This document shows positions 50,568 through 59,728 of a stretch of 61,421 nt of DNA, in pieces. The translations under genes and the position numbers were made by a program. The notes beneath the pieces are model-generated. The model saw nothing but the letters and a program-made list of their open reading frames with translations, did no database searches and was not told the origin of the DNA. Each line of letters begins with the position of its first letter. Position 1 is the stretch's first letter. This DNA is from Candidatus Parcubacteria bacterium (GTDB lineage: Bacteria; Patescibacteriota; Microgenomatia; UBA12405), in the NCBI GenBank assembly GCA_023443725.1, contig JAEZTF010000002.1, positions 1 to 61,421 of the forward strand, in the 5' to 3' direction.

Positions 50568-51371
50568 ATGAAAAACAAGCTTTCGATTATTATAGTTACT
50601 TGGAATACTGCCAGTATTACTTTAAAGTGTGTGGAAACTATTAATCGTTATATTCCCAATCAAGAAATCATTGTCGTCGACAACGGATCTCAAGATAATA
50701 CTGTTGAAATATTAAAAAAAATCAAAAATGTAAAATTGGTTGAAAATGGTGCTAATCTTGGTTTTGCCAAAGCTAATAATATTGGTTTAAAGTCAGCTAC
50801 TTCTGATTATGTTATTTTTATGAATTCCGATATTGAATTACTTGATAATAGTATTTTAAATATGGTTGATTTTTTAAAAAACAATACAAAAATCGGTATT
50901 ATTGGCCCAAAATTTTTGAATCCAGATTTGTCCCCACAAGCTTCTGTTTTTCCTCCACAAACAATTTTAAATGCTTTCAAAGAATTTTGGCTTGGCCAAA
51001 AAGAAGCTTATTCAAAATATATTCCTCAATCAAAGAGTCCTACTGAAGTTTCTTATATTTCCGGTGGTTGTTTAGCTGTTAACAAAAAATATTTTCAAAA
51101 AATTGGCAAATGGAATGAAACTTATTTTTTCTATTTTGAAGATATGGATCTTTGTCGTCATGTTAGAAAATCTGGTCAAAAAATATATTATTATCCAGAG
51201 TGTCAAATAATTCATCGTCATGGAGCTAGTGGTAAAAATATTGCTCCAGCCAAAGATCAATGGAAAAGACTTATTCCTGGCAGTAAAAAATTTCATGGAA
51301 TCTTAAAACATTATTTAATTAACCTTACTATATGGTCTGGTCAAAAATTGCAAAAACTTTTTCAAAAATAA
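50568..51371 (+). CDS. GT2 glycosyltransferase (rhamnosyltransferase/WbbL-like)
   Basis: 267 residues: LSIIIVTWNTASITLKCVET, IVVDNGSQDNTVEIL, NLGFAKANNIGLKSA, FMNSDIELLDNS as the metal motif (NSD in place of NND), and YFFYFEDMDLCRHVRKSG. It is cytoplasmic and close to the WbbL-like enzymes at 42651. It is the first plus-strand gene after the divergent point, and its end overlaps the next gene by 40 bases, one of the largest overlaps in the window. Confidence 0.87.
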   Translation: MKNKLSIIIVTWNTASITLKCVETINRYIPNQEIIVVDNGSQDNTVEILKKIKNVKLVENGANLGFAKANNIGLKSATSDYVIFMNSDIELLDNSILNMVDFLKNNTKIGIIGPKFLNPDLSPQASVFPPQTILNAFKEFWLGQKEAYSKYIPQSKSPTEVSYISGGCLAVNKKYFQKIGKWNETYFFYFEDMDLCRHVRKSGQKIYYYPECQIIHRHGASGKNIAPAKDQWKRLIPGSKKFHGILKHYLINLTIWSGQKLQKLFQK

Positions 51372-52630
51372 AAACAATTTTATTAATTGCCCTTTTATTA
51401 AGAATCTTTTTAGTTATCGTTTTTTCTTGGCACCCAGATTTACTCAATCACATAGACTGGGGAAATCGATTTTTAAATTTAGGAGCTAGAAAAATTTATG
51501 AAAATATATTTTGGGGAGTATCTTGGTTAAATCAACCGTTAGGTACAGCTTTACTTTTTGCTTCATGTGCTTTTCTCAAAAATATTATTTTTTCTTTTTT
51601 TGAATTTTTAAATCAAAATATAAGTATTTTTCCATCATCAATTATTCCTATCCTTGAAACAAATCTTCATGTTTGGTTAGTTAAACTACCATTTATTTTA
51701 GCCGATATTGGACTAGGTTTTTTAATTTACAAAATAGTTTATAAATTTAAACCTAAATTAGCTACTTTAGCTGCTGCTATTTTTTTATTTAATCCAGTTT
51801 TAATTTACAATTCTGCCATTTGGGGACAAACCGATTCATTAATCAATTTGTTAGCCATTAGTGGATTTTATTTTATTTTTCAAAAAAAATATTTTGCTGG
51901 TATTTGGCTATTTTTATTCGGATTTCTTTTTAAAATGTCTTTAATTATTTATTTACCTATATTTGGGTTACTTCTAATTAAGCAAATCAAAGATTGGAAA
52001 AAAATGATTTTACCAATCTTATTATTCATAGTATTTTTGTTTTTAATTGCTCTACCTTTCAAACTAGATGGTTTTACATCTTTTCGTTGGCTATGGTACA
52101 TGTATACCAATCGGGTTTTAGTTCGACAGGGGAGTATGCTCAACGGTAATGCTTTTAATCTTTGGACACTAATCTTTAGTATCGATTTATCGAAGTCAGA
52201 ATTTACCAAAGTTTTCGGTCTGTCTTATCAATTAATTGGCCGAATTTTGTTTATCTTATCTCTAATTCCTATTTGTTTAAAATTTATTAAAACCAAATTA
52301 ACTATCTCTAGTCTTTTTAGCGCTTTAGTTTTATCCGCCTTTAGTTGCTTTATTTTTATGACTAATATGCATGAAAGATATCTTTATCCTATATTTCCAC
52401 TAATTAGCGTTTTGCTGTTTGTACCAAAAACAAAATTTAATCTAAAAAATCTTATTATTCTCTCTGTTATCCATTTTCTAAATCTCTACAACCTTTGGTT
52501 TTATCCCCAAATTAATCTACTAAAAAACTTTCTTATTTCCAATAACTTCCTCACTTGTCGGGTTTTATCAGCTATACTAATAATTGTTTACATAAAATAC
52601 TTTATTGATTATTTAAGAAGTGAAAATTGA
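51332..52630 (+). CDS. GT-C mannosyltransferase-like membrane protein
   Basis: 432 residues with about ten membrane segments. The first outer loop has WHPDLLNHIDWGNRFLNLG and WLNQPLGTALLFA; the Asp in HIDWG is the probable catalytic acid. AIWGQTDSLINLLAISG in the second part and TNMHERYLYPIFPL near the C-terminus are patterns seen in GT-C mannosyltransferases of the PIG-M/ALG-like group. It differs clearly from the tandem family that follows. It ends with TGA and overlaps the next start by 11 bases. Confidence 0.8.
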   Translation: MVWSKIAKTFSKIKTILLIALLLRIFLVIVFSWHPDLLNHIDWGNRFLNLGARKIYENIFWGVSWLNQPLGTALLFASCAFLKNIIFSFFEFLNQNISIFPSSIIPILETNLHVWLVKLPFILADIGLGFLIYKIVYKFKPKLATLAAAIFLFNPVLIYNSAIWGQTDSLINLLAISGFYFIFQKKYFAGIWLFLFGFLFKMSLIIYLPIFGLLLIKQIKDWKKMILPILLFIVFLFLIALPFKLDGFTSFRWLWYMYTNRVLVRQGSMLNGNAFNLWTLIFSIDLSKSEFTKVFGLSYQLIGRILFILSLIPICLKFIKTKLTISSLFSALVLSAFSCFIFMTNMHERYLYPIFPLISVLLFVPKTKFNLKNLIILSVIHFLNLYNLWFYPQINLLKNFLISNNFLTCRVLSAILIIVYIKYFIDYLRSEN

Positions 52631-54281
52631 TCGTAAATCGATATTACTCATTGGTCTTTTAGTGGTTTCTTTTCTAGTAAGAATTTATCGGATTAATACT
52701 CTCAGTCTTTTTGGTGATGAAATTGATGTTGGATATCAAGCATATTCTCTCTTAAATACCACCAAAGATTACAAAGGTAATTTTCTTCCCACTTATATTC
52801 AATCTCTTTCCGAATCACGAGCTCCTCTTTTAATTTACACCTCTATTCCTGGTATTAAACTATTTGGTTTAACCGAAACAGGTGTTCGCATTACTCCAAT
52901 AATCTTTGGTGTTTTAAGTATTTACCTTCTTTATAAACTAGTATTTTTACTCTCAAATTCATTTTCATTAGCTTTTTTAAGTTCATTAGTTATGTCTTTT
53001 TCTCCGTGGCATTTTCATTACAGTCGAACTTCTTTTGAAGTTACTTTATTACTTTCACTTATTCTTTTGGGTGTTTATTTATTTCAAAAATTCATTCAAC
53101 AAAACAAATCATATTATCTTTATCTATCAATAACCGCTTTTGGTTTAACTTTTTATACCTACAACACTGCCAATATTTTTGTACCTTTATTAGTTGTTGG
53201 TTTAATAATAAGTAATTGGAAAAAGTTTTTTTCAATTCTTAGTTTTAAGAAAATAATCATTAGTCTTGGATTAACTCTTCTTTTTATTATTCCTATTCTA
53301 ACTCAAATTTTTTCCGGTCAAGCAGCTAATAGATTTGGCTTAGTCAATATTTTTAATGACCCAAAAACTATTAATCAAATTATTGATCGTCGAACTTCAT
53401 TTTCAGCTACCAGTCCACAACAAGAAAGATTTTTTTACAATAAGATTACCGGATGGACTACTGCTTTTTTTCAAAATTATTTAGAAGCCATATCGCCATT
53501 AGTTTTATTTAATAAAGGCGATACTATCAATATTCGCCACAATATCCCTCAGTTTGGTTTATTATTTTTATCTTTTGCCCCACTTCTATTTATTGGTTTA
53601 ATTAAATCACCCAAAAACAAACTCCGACAATTAATGTTCTATTGGTTGATAATTTCTCCGATTGCTTCTTCGTTAACTACTCAAGGAGGTCATCATCCAA
53701 CTAGACTTTTTGTTATGCTTCCTCCTTTAGTTTATTTTATCGCTCAGGGAATTTTAGCTTTAGCATCTTCAAAAACATTTTCAAAACTAATTTTAGTAAT
53801 ACTTAGTTTTACTTTTATATTTGAACTTTCTTTTTATTGTCATGAATATTTTTATCGCTATCCAAAAGATTCTTTTGAACATTGGAATTATGGTTATAAA
53901 GAAATTTTAACCAATATTCCAAAACAATATTCTCGTCTTTATATCAGCAACACTAAATATAATTCATTATTACCTTTTGTTTTTTATCAAAAACTTTTAC
54001 AAAATCCTTTGAATGATTCATCCCAAAAAAGTATAGTTTTTAACTATAATGGTTTTTCTTTAAAAGAAAATATTTATTTTATTGATAATTGGGGTGATCG
54101 TGACGTATTAAATCAAGTAAGCAATAATTCACAAACAAGTGACACTTTTATTCTTTTTCAAGGTAAAGATATTCCCGGTGATATGGACTTTTCACAAAAA
54201 CCATTAGAAGGATTTAAAACAATTAAAACAGTATATTATCCCAATAAAACTATATTTGCTCAAATTATCCAAAAAATATGA
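52620..54281 (+). CDS. GT39-like membrane glycosyltransferase, tandem copy 1
   Basis: 553 residues, about eleven membrane segments and a soluble C-terminal part. The first outer loop: FGDEIDVGYQAYSLLNTTKD, then SRAPLLIYTSIPGIKLFGL and GVRITPIIFG. The DE pair is present, but the D-Y-K of the other copies reads S-R-A here, so this copy has diverged at the second acidic site. It starts with GTG inside the previous gene and ends ATGA shared with copy 2. It is the first of five full-length genes and one partial gene in line. Confidence 0.82.
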   Translation: MKIDRKSILLIGLLVVSFLVRIYRINTLSLFGDEIDVGYQAYSLLNTTKDYKGNFLPTYIQSLSESRAPLLIYTSIPGIKLFGLTETGVRITPIIFGVLSIYLLYKLVFLLSNSFSLAFLSSLVMSFSPWHFHYSRTSFEVTLLLSLILLGVYLFQKFIQQNKSYYLYLSITAFGLTFYTYNTANIFVPLLVVGLIISNWKKFFSILSFKKIIISLGLTLLFIIPILTQIFSGQAANRFGLVNIFNDPKTINQIIDRRTSFSATSPQQERFFYNKITGWTTAFFQNYLEAISPLVLFNKGDTINIRHNIPQFGLLFLSFAPLLFIGLIKSPKNKLRQLMFYWLIISPIASSLTTQGGHHPTRLFVMLPPLVYFIAQGILALASSKTFSKLILVILSFTFIFELSFYCHEYFYRYPKDSFEHWNYGYKEILTNIPKQYSRLYISNTKYNSLLPFVFYQKLLQNPLNDSSQKSIVFNYNGFSLKENIYFIDNWGDRDVLNQVSNNSQTSDTFILFQGKDIPGDMDFSQKPLEGFKTIKTVYYPNKTIFAQIIQKI

Positions 54282-55930
54282 AAAATAAAATAATTCTGGT
54301 CTCCATATTAGTAGTTGGTGCTTTTTTAAGACTATTTCATCTTTCAAATTTACCCAATTCTTATACTCCAGACGAATTGGCTCAAGGTTATACCGCTTAT
54401 TCCATTATTCAAACTGGTAAAGATGAGTGGGGCAACTCTAATTGGCTAAATCTTCGTTCTTTTGGAGACTATAAACCACCAATACAAACTCTTCTTATGA
54501 TTCCTAGTGTAAAATTATTTGGTTTAAATACTTTTGCTGTTCGTTTTCCCAATGCCTTTTTATCTATTTTTACTATCTTACTAACATATTTAATTGCTTC
54601 TAGCTTATTCAAAAATTCAACTATAAGTATTTTATCGGCCTTATTTGTGGCCATTTCCCCATGGAGTTTACCTATGTCTCGAATTGCTTTAGAAGCCAAT
54701 TTAGTAGTTTTTATAATTTCTTTAGGCACATACCTTCTACTGTTGGCCCAAAAGAAAAATAATCTATATTTAACTATTCTTTCTGGAATGCTTTTTGGTC
54801 TTAGCTTATTTACCTATCATTCAGCCAAAATTTTTACTCCATTATTTTTAATTTTCTTTATTTTTTATCAAAAAATTTATCAACAAAAAAAAGTTTTAAT
54901 AACTGTTTTGATTTCCTTTTTATTTTTTCTGTTTTTTAATTTTTATAACAACCAACTAGTTGAAACTAGTCGTACTGGAGATATTGCTATTTTTAATCCT
55001 ACTGATAAATGGTCTTATGTATCTGACAGTCAATTTGAAATGACTCAATCAGGTCTACCATATCTTGTTGTTAAAATGTTTTATAACAAAATTATTTACC
55101 TTTACGAAACATTTGCTCACAACTATTTTTCTTATCTTTCACCCCAATTTTTAATTACTCAAGGAGCCGGTGAGACCACTTATGGCATGCTTCCTGGTTA
55201 TGGAGTTTTAGGTTTAATTCCTGGCATTGGTTTTTTCTTATCTCTAATATTTTTAATTCAATCAAAAGGGGATAAGAGTAAAAGAAATATATATTTCCTC
55301 TTAACTACCATTTTGATACCACCATTAATTGCCGCTATTGCCAAAGGGCAATATTCTGCCAACCGAGTTTCGTTAATGATGCCCTTTATTCAAATTTTTT
55401 CTGCATTTGGGTTAGTTAGTTTTATTTCAAAAATAAATTCTAAATTTCAATTTATTAGCAAATTGGCGATAACTTCAGTTTATATCTTTACTAGTTTGAT
55501 TTTTTTACAAAGATATTATTTTCAAGGAAATCAAATATTAGCTCCAGGTATGCTTTTTGGTCATCAACAAGCCAATGAATTTATAAAAAATCAACAAGTC
55601 GATCAAATTATTTATTCTCGTAAATTATCGGAACCCCAAGCATATGTAAACTTTTTTAACCAAGTTAATCCCTTAGTAGTTCAGTCAGAATCTGTTAATT
55701 GGTTAAAATATCAAAAAGACGGTCTGTCATTCTTAGATCAATTAGGCGAATATAATTTAAATAAATTTATTTTTCGAGAGATTAATATAGTTTCCGATTC
55801 TCAACTACCAAATGCTTTAATAATTGGTCGACCAGAAGAATTTAGAGATACCAAACCAGATTTTATTATCTACTATCCATCCAAATCAAAAGTAGAAGCT
55901 TCTATTTATATCTATAAAACTAAAAAATGA
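54278..55930 (+). CDS. GT39-like membrane glycosyltransferase, tandem copy 2
   Basis: 550 residues. The first outer loop: TPDELAQGYTAYSIIQTGKD, then SFGDYKPPIQTLLMIP and LFGLNTFAVRFPNA. Both acidic sites (DE and GDYKPP) are intact. Membrane segments and the post-catalytic loop (FAHNYFSYLSPQFLITQG) are laid out as in the other copies. A soluble part of about 120 residues ends the protein. It shares ATGA with genes on both sides, so it is translated in step with them. Confidence 0.85.
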   Translation: MKNKIILVSILVVGAFLRLFHLSNLPNSYTPDELAQGYTAYSIIQTGKDEWGNSNWLNLRSFGDYKPPIQTLLMIPSVKLFGLNTFAVRFPNAFLSIFTILLTYLIASSLFKNSTISILSALFVAISPWSLPMSRIALEANLVVFIISLGTYLLLLAQKKNNLYLTILSGMLFGLSLFTYHSAKIFTPLFLIFFIFYQKIYQQKKVLITVLISFLFFLFFNFYNNQLVETSRTGDIAIFNPTDKWSYVSDSQFEMTQSGLPYLVVKMFYNKIIYLYETFAHNYFSYLSPQFLITQGAGETTYGMLPGYGVLGLIPGIGFFLSLIFLIQSKGDKSKRNIYFLLTTILIPPLIAAIAKGQYSANRVSLMMPFIQIFSAFGLVSFISKINSKFQFISKLAITSVYIFTSLIFLQRYYFQGNQILAPGMLFGHQQANEFIKNQQVDQIIYSRKLSEPQAYVNFFNQVNPLVVQSESVNWLKYQKDGLSFLDQLGEYNLNKFIFREINIVSDSQLPNALIIGRPEEFRDTKPDFIIYYPSKSKVEASIYIYKTKK

Positions 55931-57504
55931 AATCAAAATTATTAATTGTTTTAGTTTTATTACTTGGTCTTTTTATTCGTTTCTATCAGATCAATCAACT
56001 TCCACCAAGTTTAAATTGGGATGAAATTTCTCATGGCTACAACGCTTATTCAATTCTTAAGACCGGTAAGGACGAATGGGGGATAAGTTTTCCTACAATT
56101 TTCCGCTGTTTTGGTGATTTTAAATTACCTTTATATATCTATCTCACAGTTCCTTCAGTTTTATTTTTTGGTCTCAATCAATTTTCAATTAGATTGGTTT
56201 CTATTTTGGCAGGATCCATTGTTCCGTTAATTATCTATTTAATTCTTAAAAAAATAATTAATAAGAAAAGTATTATTCCATATTTTGGTTTAATTATTAC
56301 TGCTTTTTCTTCAACAACTATTTTTCTTTCGCGAATTGCCTTAGAAGCTAATCTTTTTATGCTTTTGTTTTGTTTAAGTTTATATTTTTTAATTAATCAT
56401 AAATTTGGTTGGAGTAGCTTTATATTTGGTTTAAGTCTTTTTACTTACAATAGTAGTCGAGTTCTATTACCTTTTTATTTTATTTCATTGATTTACTTAT
56501 TAATTACAACTAAGTTTAATTTCAAAAAAAACTTTTATAAATTCTTACCTTTTATTTTTTTAGTTGGGTTAGCTTCATTCCAAATATTAAATCAGTCAGG
56601 ACAAGCTCGTTATCAATGGGTTTCATTGTTAGATTCAGGCTCTATTAATCATATCAACGAACTTCGACAAATTTATCCCCGATTTTTAGTCAATAAAGTT
56701 ACTTATTTTACTTTGGCAGCTACCAAAAATTATCTAAGTCATTTCAATCCTCAATTTTTATTTTTTAACGGTGGTAATCATTATCAATTCAGTTTGCCAG
56801 GATTCTATCTTATTTCTCCATTATTTATTCCTTTTTTATTATTAGGATTAATTTATATTTTTAAAAATTTTAAACAATCAAATCTTCAATTAATTCTTTT
56901 TTATTGGCTAATTTCTCCTCTTCCATCAAGTATTACTAGAGATGCTCCACACATTCTCAGAAGTATAATCTTTATTCCTACTACAATAATTATCATCAGT
57001 CTTGGTTTTATTTATCTACAAAAAAAACATTCAAAAATATCTGTTTTTTATTTAATAGCCACTATTCTAATTGGACTAGCAACTTTTTGGCCTAAATATA
57101 TTGATTACTCAAAAAACTATTCATCTTCCTGGCAATATGGCTACCAGCAAACGGTTAATTTTATTAAAGATAATTATCACGATTATGATCAAATAATTTT
57201 TACCAAAAAGTATGGAGAAGCTCATGAGTTTATTCTTTTTTATTGGCCTTGGAACCCATCATCGTATCAAAAAGATCCCAAGTTAAATTGGGATTATCAC
57301 GCCACTTGGTATTGGGTCAATGCTTTTGATAAATTCAAGTTTATCAATGATTGGGAGATTCAAGAGAAAACTAAATCGGTAAATTCAAAAACACTTCTAA
57401 TCACTTCACCAAACAATTACAATAAAGACAATAGTCGGCTAATTAAAACTATTAATTTTTTAAATGGTCAAGTTGCTTTTGAAATATTAGAAATAAATCC
57501 ATGA
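55927..57504 (+). CDS. GT39-like membrane glycosyltransferase, tandem copy 3
   Basis: 525 residues. The first outer loop: NWDEISHGYNAYSILKTGKD, then CFGDFKLPLYIYLTVP and LFFGLNQFSIRLVS; the second site reads GDFK with Leu-Pro after it. The post-catalytic loop has KNYLSHFNPQFLFFNGG, and LISPLPSSITRDAPHILRS is the late motif shared with the other copies. The soluble end includes FYWPWNPSSYQKDP. Its stop overlaps the short gene that follows as ATGA. Confidence 0.85.
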   Translation: MKSKLLIVLVLLLGLFIRFYQINQLPPSLNWDEISHGYNAYSILKTGKDEWGISFPTIFRCFGDFKLPLYIYLTVPSVLFFGLNQFSIRLVSILAGSIVPLIIYLILKKIINKKSIIPYFGLIITAFSSTTIFLSRIALEANLFMLLFCLSLYFLINHKFGWSSFIFGLSLFTYNSSRVLLPFYFISLIYLLITTKFNFKKNFYKFLPFIFLVGLASFQILNQSGQARYQWVSLLDSGSINHINELRQIYPRFLVNKVTYFTLAATKNYLSHFNPQFLFFNGGNHYQFSLPGFYLISPLFIPFLLLGLIYIFKNFKQSNLQLILFYWLISPLPSSITRDAPHILRSIIFIPTTIIIISLGFIYLQKKHSKISVFYLIATILIGLATFWPKYIDYSKNYSSSWQYGYQQTVNFIKDNYHDYDQIIFTKKYGEAHEFILFYWPWNPSSYQKDPKLNWDYHATWYWVNAFDKFKFINDWEIQEKTKSVNSKTLLITSPNNYNKDNSRLIKTINFLNGQVAFEILEINP

Positions 57505-58115
57505 ATACTAAACTTAAAATATTTATGTTTCTTTTGATTATTTCACCATTATTTTGGTGGCAATTCGTAAATCACAACAATCCCTTTATTGAATATTCCA
57601 AAACCAGTTTTTATATCAAAAACAAAACTACTTCTATTTTAAGAAATACTAAATATATCGACGAATCTAGATGGAATGATATAACTCAAGGCAGAAAATT
57701 AGTTGGTCTCTTTTTCTACAACAAAAGTCGTTTTGTGTTTGATGAAGCTTTTTATTTTCTCAATATTCTAAATCCTAGATTTTATTTTCAATCTGGATCT
57801 GGTCAAACAGATTCTCCTCCTCAAACAGAACCAATACCTTTTTTACTTCTTCCGATTTCATTTTTTGGTATTTTCAGACTAATCAAAAACAAAAAACATA
57901 AAATATTACTTTTATTTCCAATTTCTTGTTTCTTAAGTTATATAACAGGTCAATCAAGTCTTTATTTTTCTTTTCCAGTGGCATCTTTATATATATATTC
58001 CAGTTCATATGAACTTTCCTATTGGAAGAAAAAACCATTATTATGGTTTTTAATCACTCTTGTAGTATATAGTTTATTTTTGTTTTTCAAAGTTATTTAC
58101 ATTTCAAATTTATGA
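57501..58115 (+). CDS. Short GT-C-like membrane protein lacking the catalytic N-terminus
   Basis: 204 residues. One membrane segment (about 6-22) is followed by an outer stretch with NKTTSILRNTKYIDESRWND, then FFYNKSRFVFDEAFYFLNIL, NPRFYFQSGSGQTDSPPQTE and several membrane segments. This is the order seen in the second half of the neighbouring GT-C copies (loop, N-P-x-F-x-F, G-x-G, membrane bundle). The first half with the DE and DYKPP sites and the soluble tail are missing. It could be a worn-down copy or a partner subunit. It overlaps genes at both ends by 4 bases and is open throughout, which argues against decay. Confidence 0.68.
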   Translation: MNTKLKIFMFLLIISPLFWWQFVNHNNPFIEYSKTSFYIKNKTTSILRNTKYIDESRWNDITQGRKLVGLFFYNKSRFVFDEAFYFLNILNPRFYFQSGSGQTDSPPQTEPIPFLLLPISFFGIFRLIKNKKHKILLLFPISCFLSYITGQSSLYFSFPVASLYIYSSSYELSYWKKKPLLWFLITLVVYSLFLFFKVIYISNL

Positions 58116-59728
58116 AAAAGAATATTATATTAATAATAATCTTTTCAGTTAGTGTCTTGTTTAGATTTTGGAATCTAATCAAATATCCAGTCAGCCTTTC
58201 AATGGATGAAACTGCTATTGCCTACAATGCCTATTCAATTCTTAAAACTAGTACCGATGAATATGGTGAATTTCTTCCCTTAGCCTTTAAATCAACAGGG
58301 GATTACAAACCTCCAGTAAATGTTTACCTTACTGTTCCATCGATATACTTATTTGGGTTAAATGAATTTGCTACCAGATTTCCATCAGCTTTACTCGGAT
58401 CATTAACACCAATTATATTAGTGCTTTTATTAATAAAATTAAAAATAAAGCCTACCGCTGCTTATCTAACTGGTATTTGGTTAGCTATTTTACCTTGGCA
58501 TATCCATTTTTCCCGCGCTAGTTTTGAAGCAATTACTGCCTTATTTTTTTTAGTTTTTGGTACATACATGTTTATCAATTGGATTGAAAATCAAAAAACT
58601 TGGAAAATAATCATTTGGATAATATCTTTTAGTTTGTCAGTTTGGGCTTATCACGCCGAAAGACTTTTTGTTCCTTTATTTGTATTAGGATTAATAGTTT
58701 TCTATCGTCGTCAAATAAATATTCTAAAAAATAAAAAACAATTAATTATTGGATTAATTACTTTGTCTATTTTTGCCATTCCTTTTATAAAACTTACGTT
58801 TTTAACTCCAGCCATAAAAACACGAGCTGTATCCACCTCAATCATTAGAGAAACAACTCTTAGTAATTCTTTACACAATGGAATTTACAAAAACAATTTA
58901 GACTTTATTTTTAATAACGATTATTACTTAATTTTCAGACATTGGTTAGGAAAATATCTTAATTATTTTAATTTTGAATTTTTATTTTGGAATGGGCTAG
59001 AGTTAACAAAGATAGGCTATCCAAACTCAGGATTACTTTATTTAATTGATTTACCTCTTTTCTTTTTTGGTGTTTTTTCTTTAGTAAAATCTAAAGATAA
59101 ACTTATAAAAAAAATGGTTTTATTGTGGTTTTTATTGGGTCCGTTACCTGCATCTTTGACCATGAATGAGCATCATCCTCTTCGAGCTTTAGTCTGGATA
59201 CCAGCATTTGCAATAATTATTGCCAAAGGATATGAAACACTTATAGAATTAAAATCTAAATTAATTTTAATTTTTTATTTTATTATTTTATCCATTAACG
59301 TTTTTTATTTTACTGATATTTACTTTTACCAATTTCCAAAACATTTTTCTGAATATTGGCAATATGGTTTTAAAGAGATAGGTAATTATGTTTGTCAAAA
59401 TAAAGACAAATATCAAGAAATTATAATTTCTGATACTTTTGGTAGTGACGGTCCACTTAACACTGGATTACCTTATCTTTATGTTTTATTCTATTGTCAG
59501 ATGGATCCCCAAAAATTTATAAATGCTCGATCAACTAGTGATAGATTATATGTAGAAAATATATCATTTCACCGAATTACTTGGAGAGTAGACTCAACCA
59601 AACCAAATACTCTTTTAATTGCTTCTCCATGGGATTTTTTGGATGCCAAAATACCAGAGGATCAAATTATTAAAAAAATAAATTTTTTAAACAATAAACC
59701 AGCTTTTTGGTTTGTAAAGACTAATTAA
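58112..59728 (+). CDS. GT39-like membrane glycosyltransferase, tandem copy 4
   Basis: 538 residues. The first outer loop: SMDETAIAYNAYSILKTSTD, then STGDYKPPVNVYLTVP and LFGLNEFATRFPSALLG; both acidic sites are intact. The later motifs LNYFNFEFLFWNG and GPLPASLTMNEHHPLRALVW match the family. The soluble C-terminal part carries FGSDGPLNTGLPYLYVLFY. It directly follows the short partner-like gene with a 4-base overlap and ends on the base before the next ATG. Confidence 0.85.
   Translation: MKKNIILIIIFSVSVLFRFWNLIKYPVSLSMDETAIAYNAYSILKTSTDEYGEFLPLAFKSTGDYKPPVNVYLTVPSIYLFGLNEFATRFPSALLGSLTPIILVLLLIKLKIKPTAAYLTGIWLAILPWHIHFSRASFEAITALFFLVFGTYMFINWIENQKTWKIIIWIISFSLSVWAYHAERLFVPLFVLGLIVFYRRQINILKNKKQLIIGLITLSIFAIPFIKLTFLTPAIKTRAVSTSIIRETTLSNSLHNGIYKNNLDFIFNNDYYLIFRHWLGKYLNYFNFEFLFWNGLELTKIGYPNSGLLYLIDLPLFFFGVFSLVKSKDKLIKKMVLLWFLLGPLPASLTMNEHHPLRALVWIPAFAIIIAKGYETLIELKSKLILIFYFIILSINVFYFTDIYFYQFPKHFSEYWQYGFKEIGNYVCQNKDKYQEIIISDTFGSDGPLNTGLPYLYVLFYCQMDPQKFINARSTSDRLYVENISFHRITWRVDSTKPNTLLIASPWDFLDAKIPEDQIIKKINFLNNKPAFWFVKTN

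Noticed and set aside
57501..58115. Pseudogene call for the 204-residue GT-C-like gene
   Set aside because: The frame is intact with 4-base overlaps at both ends, and a similar short gene exists at 49852. A real short protein is more likely, though decay is not excluded.
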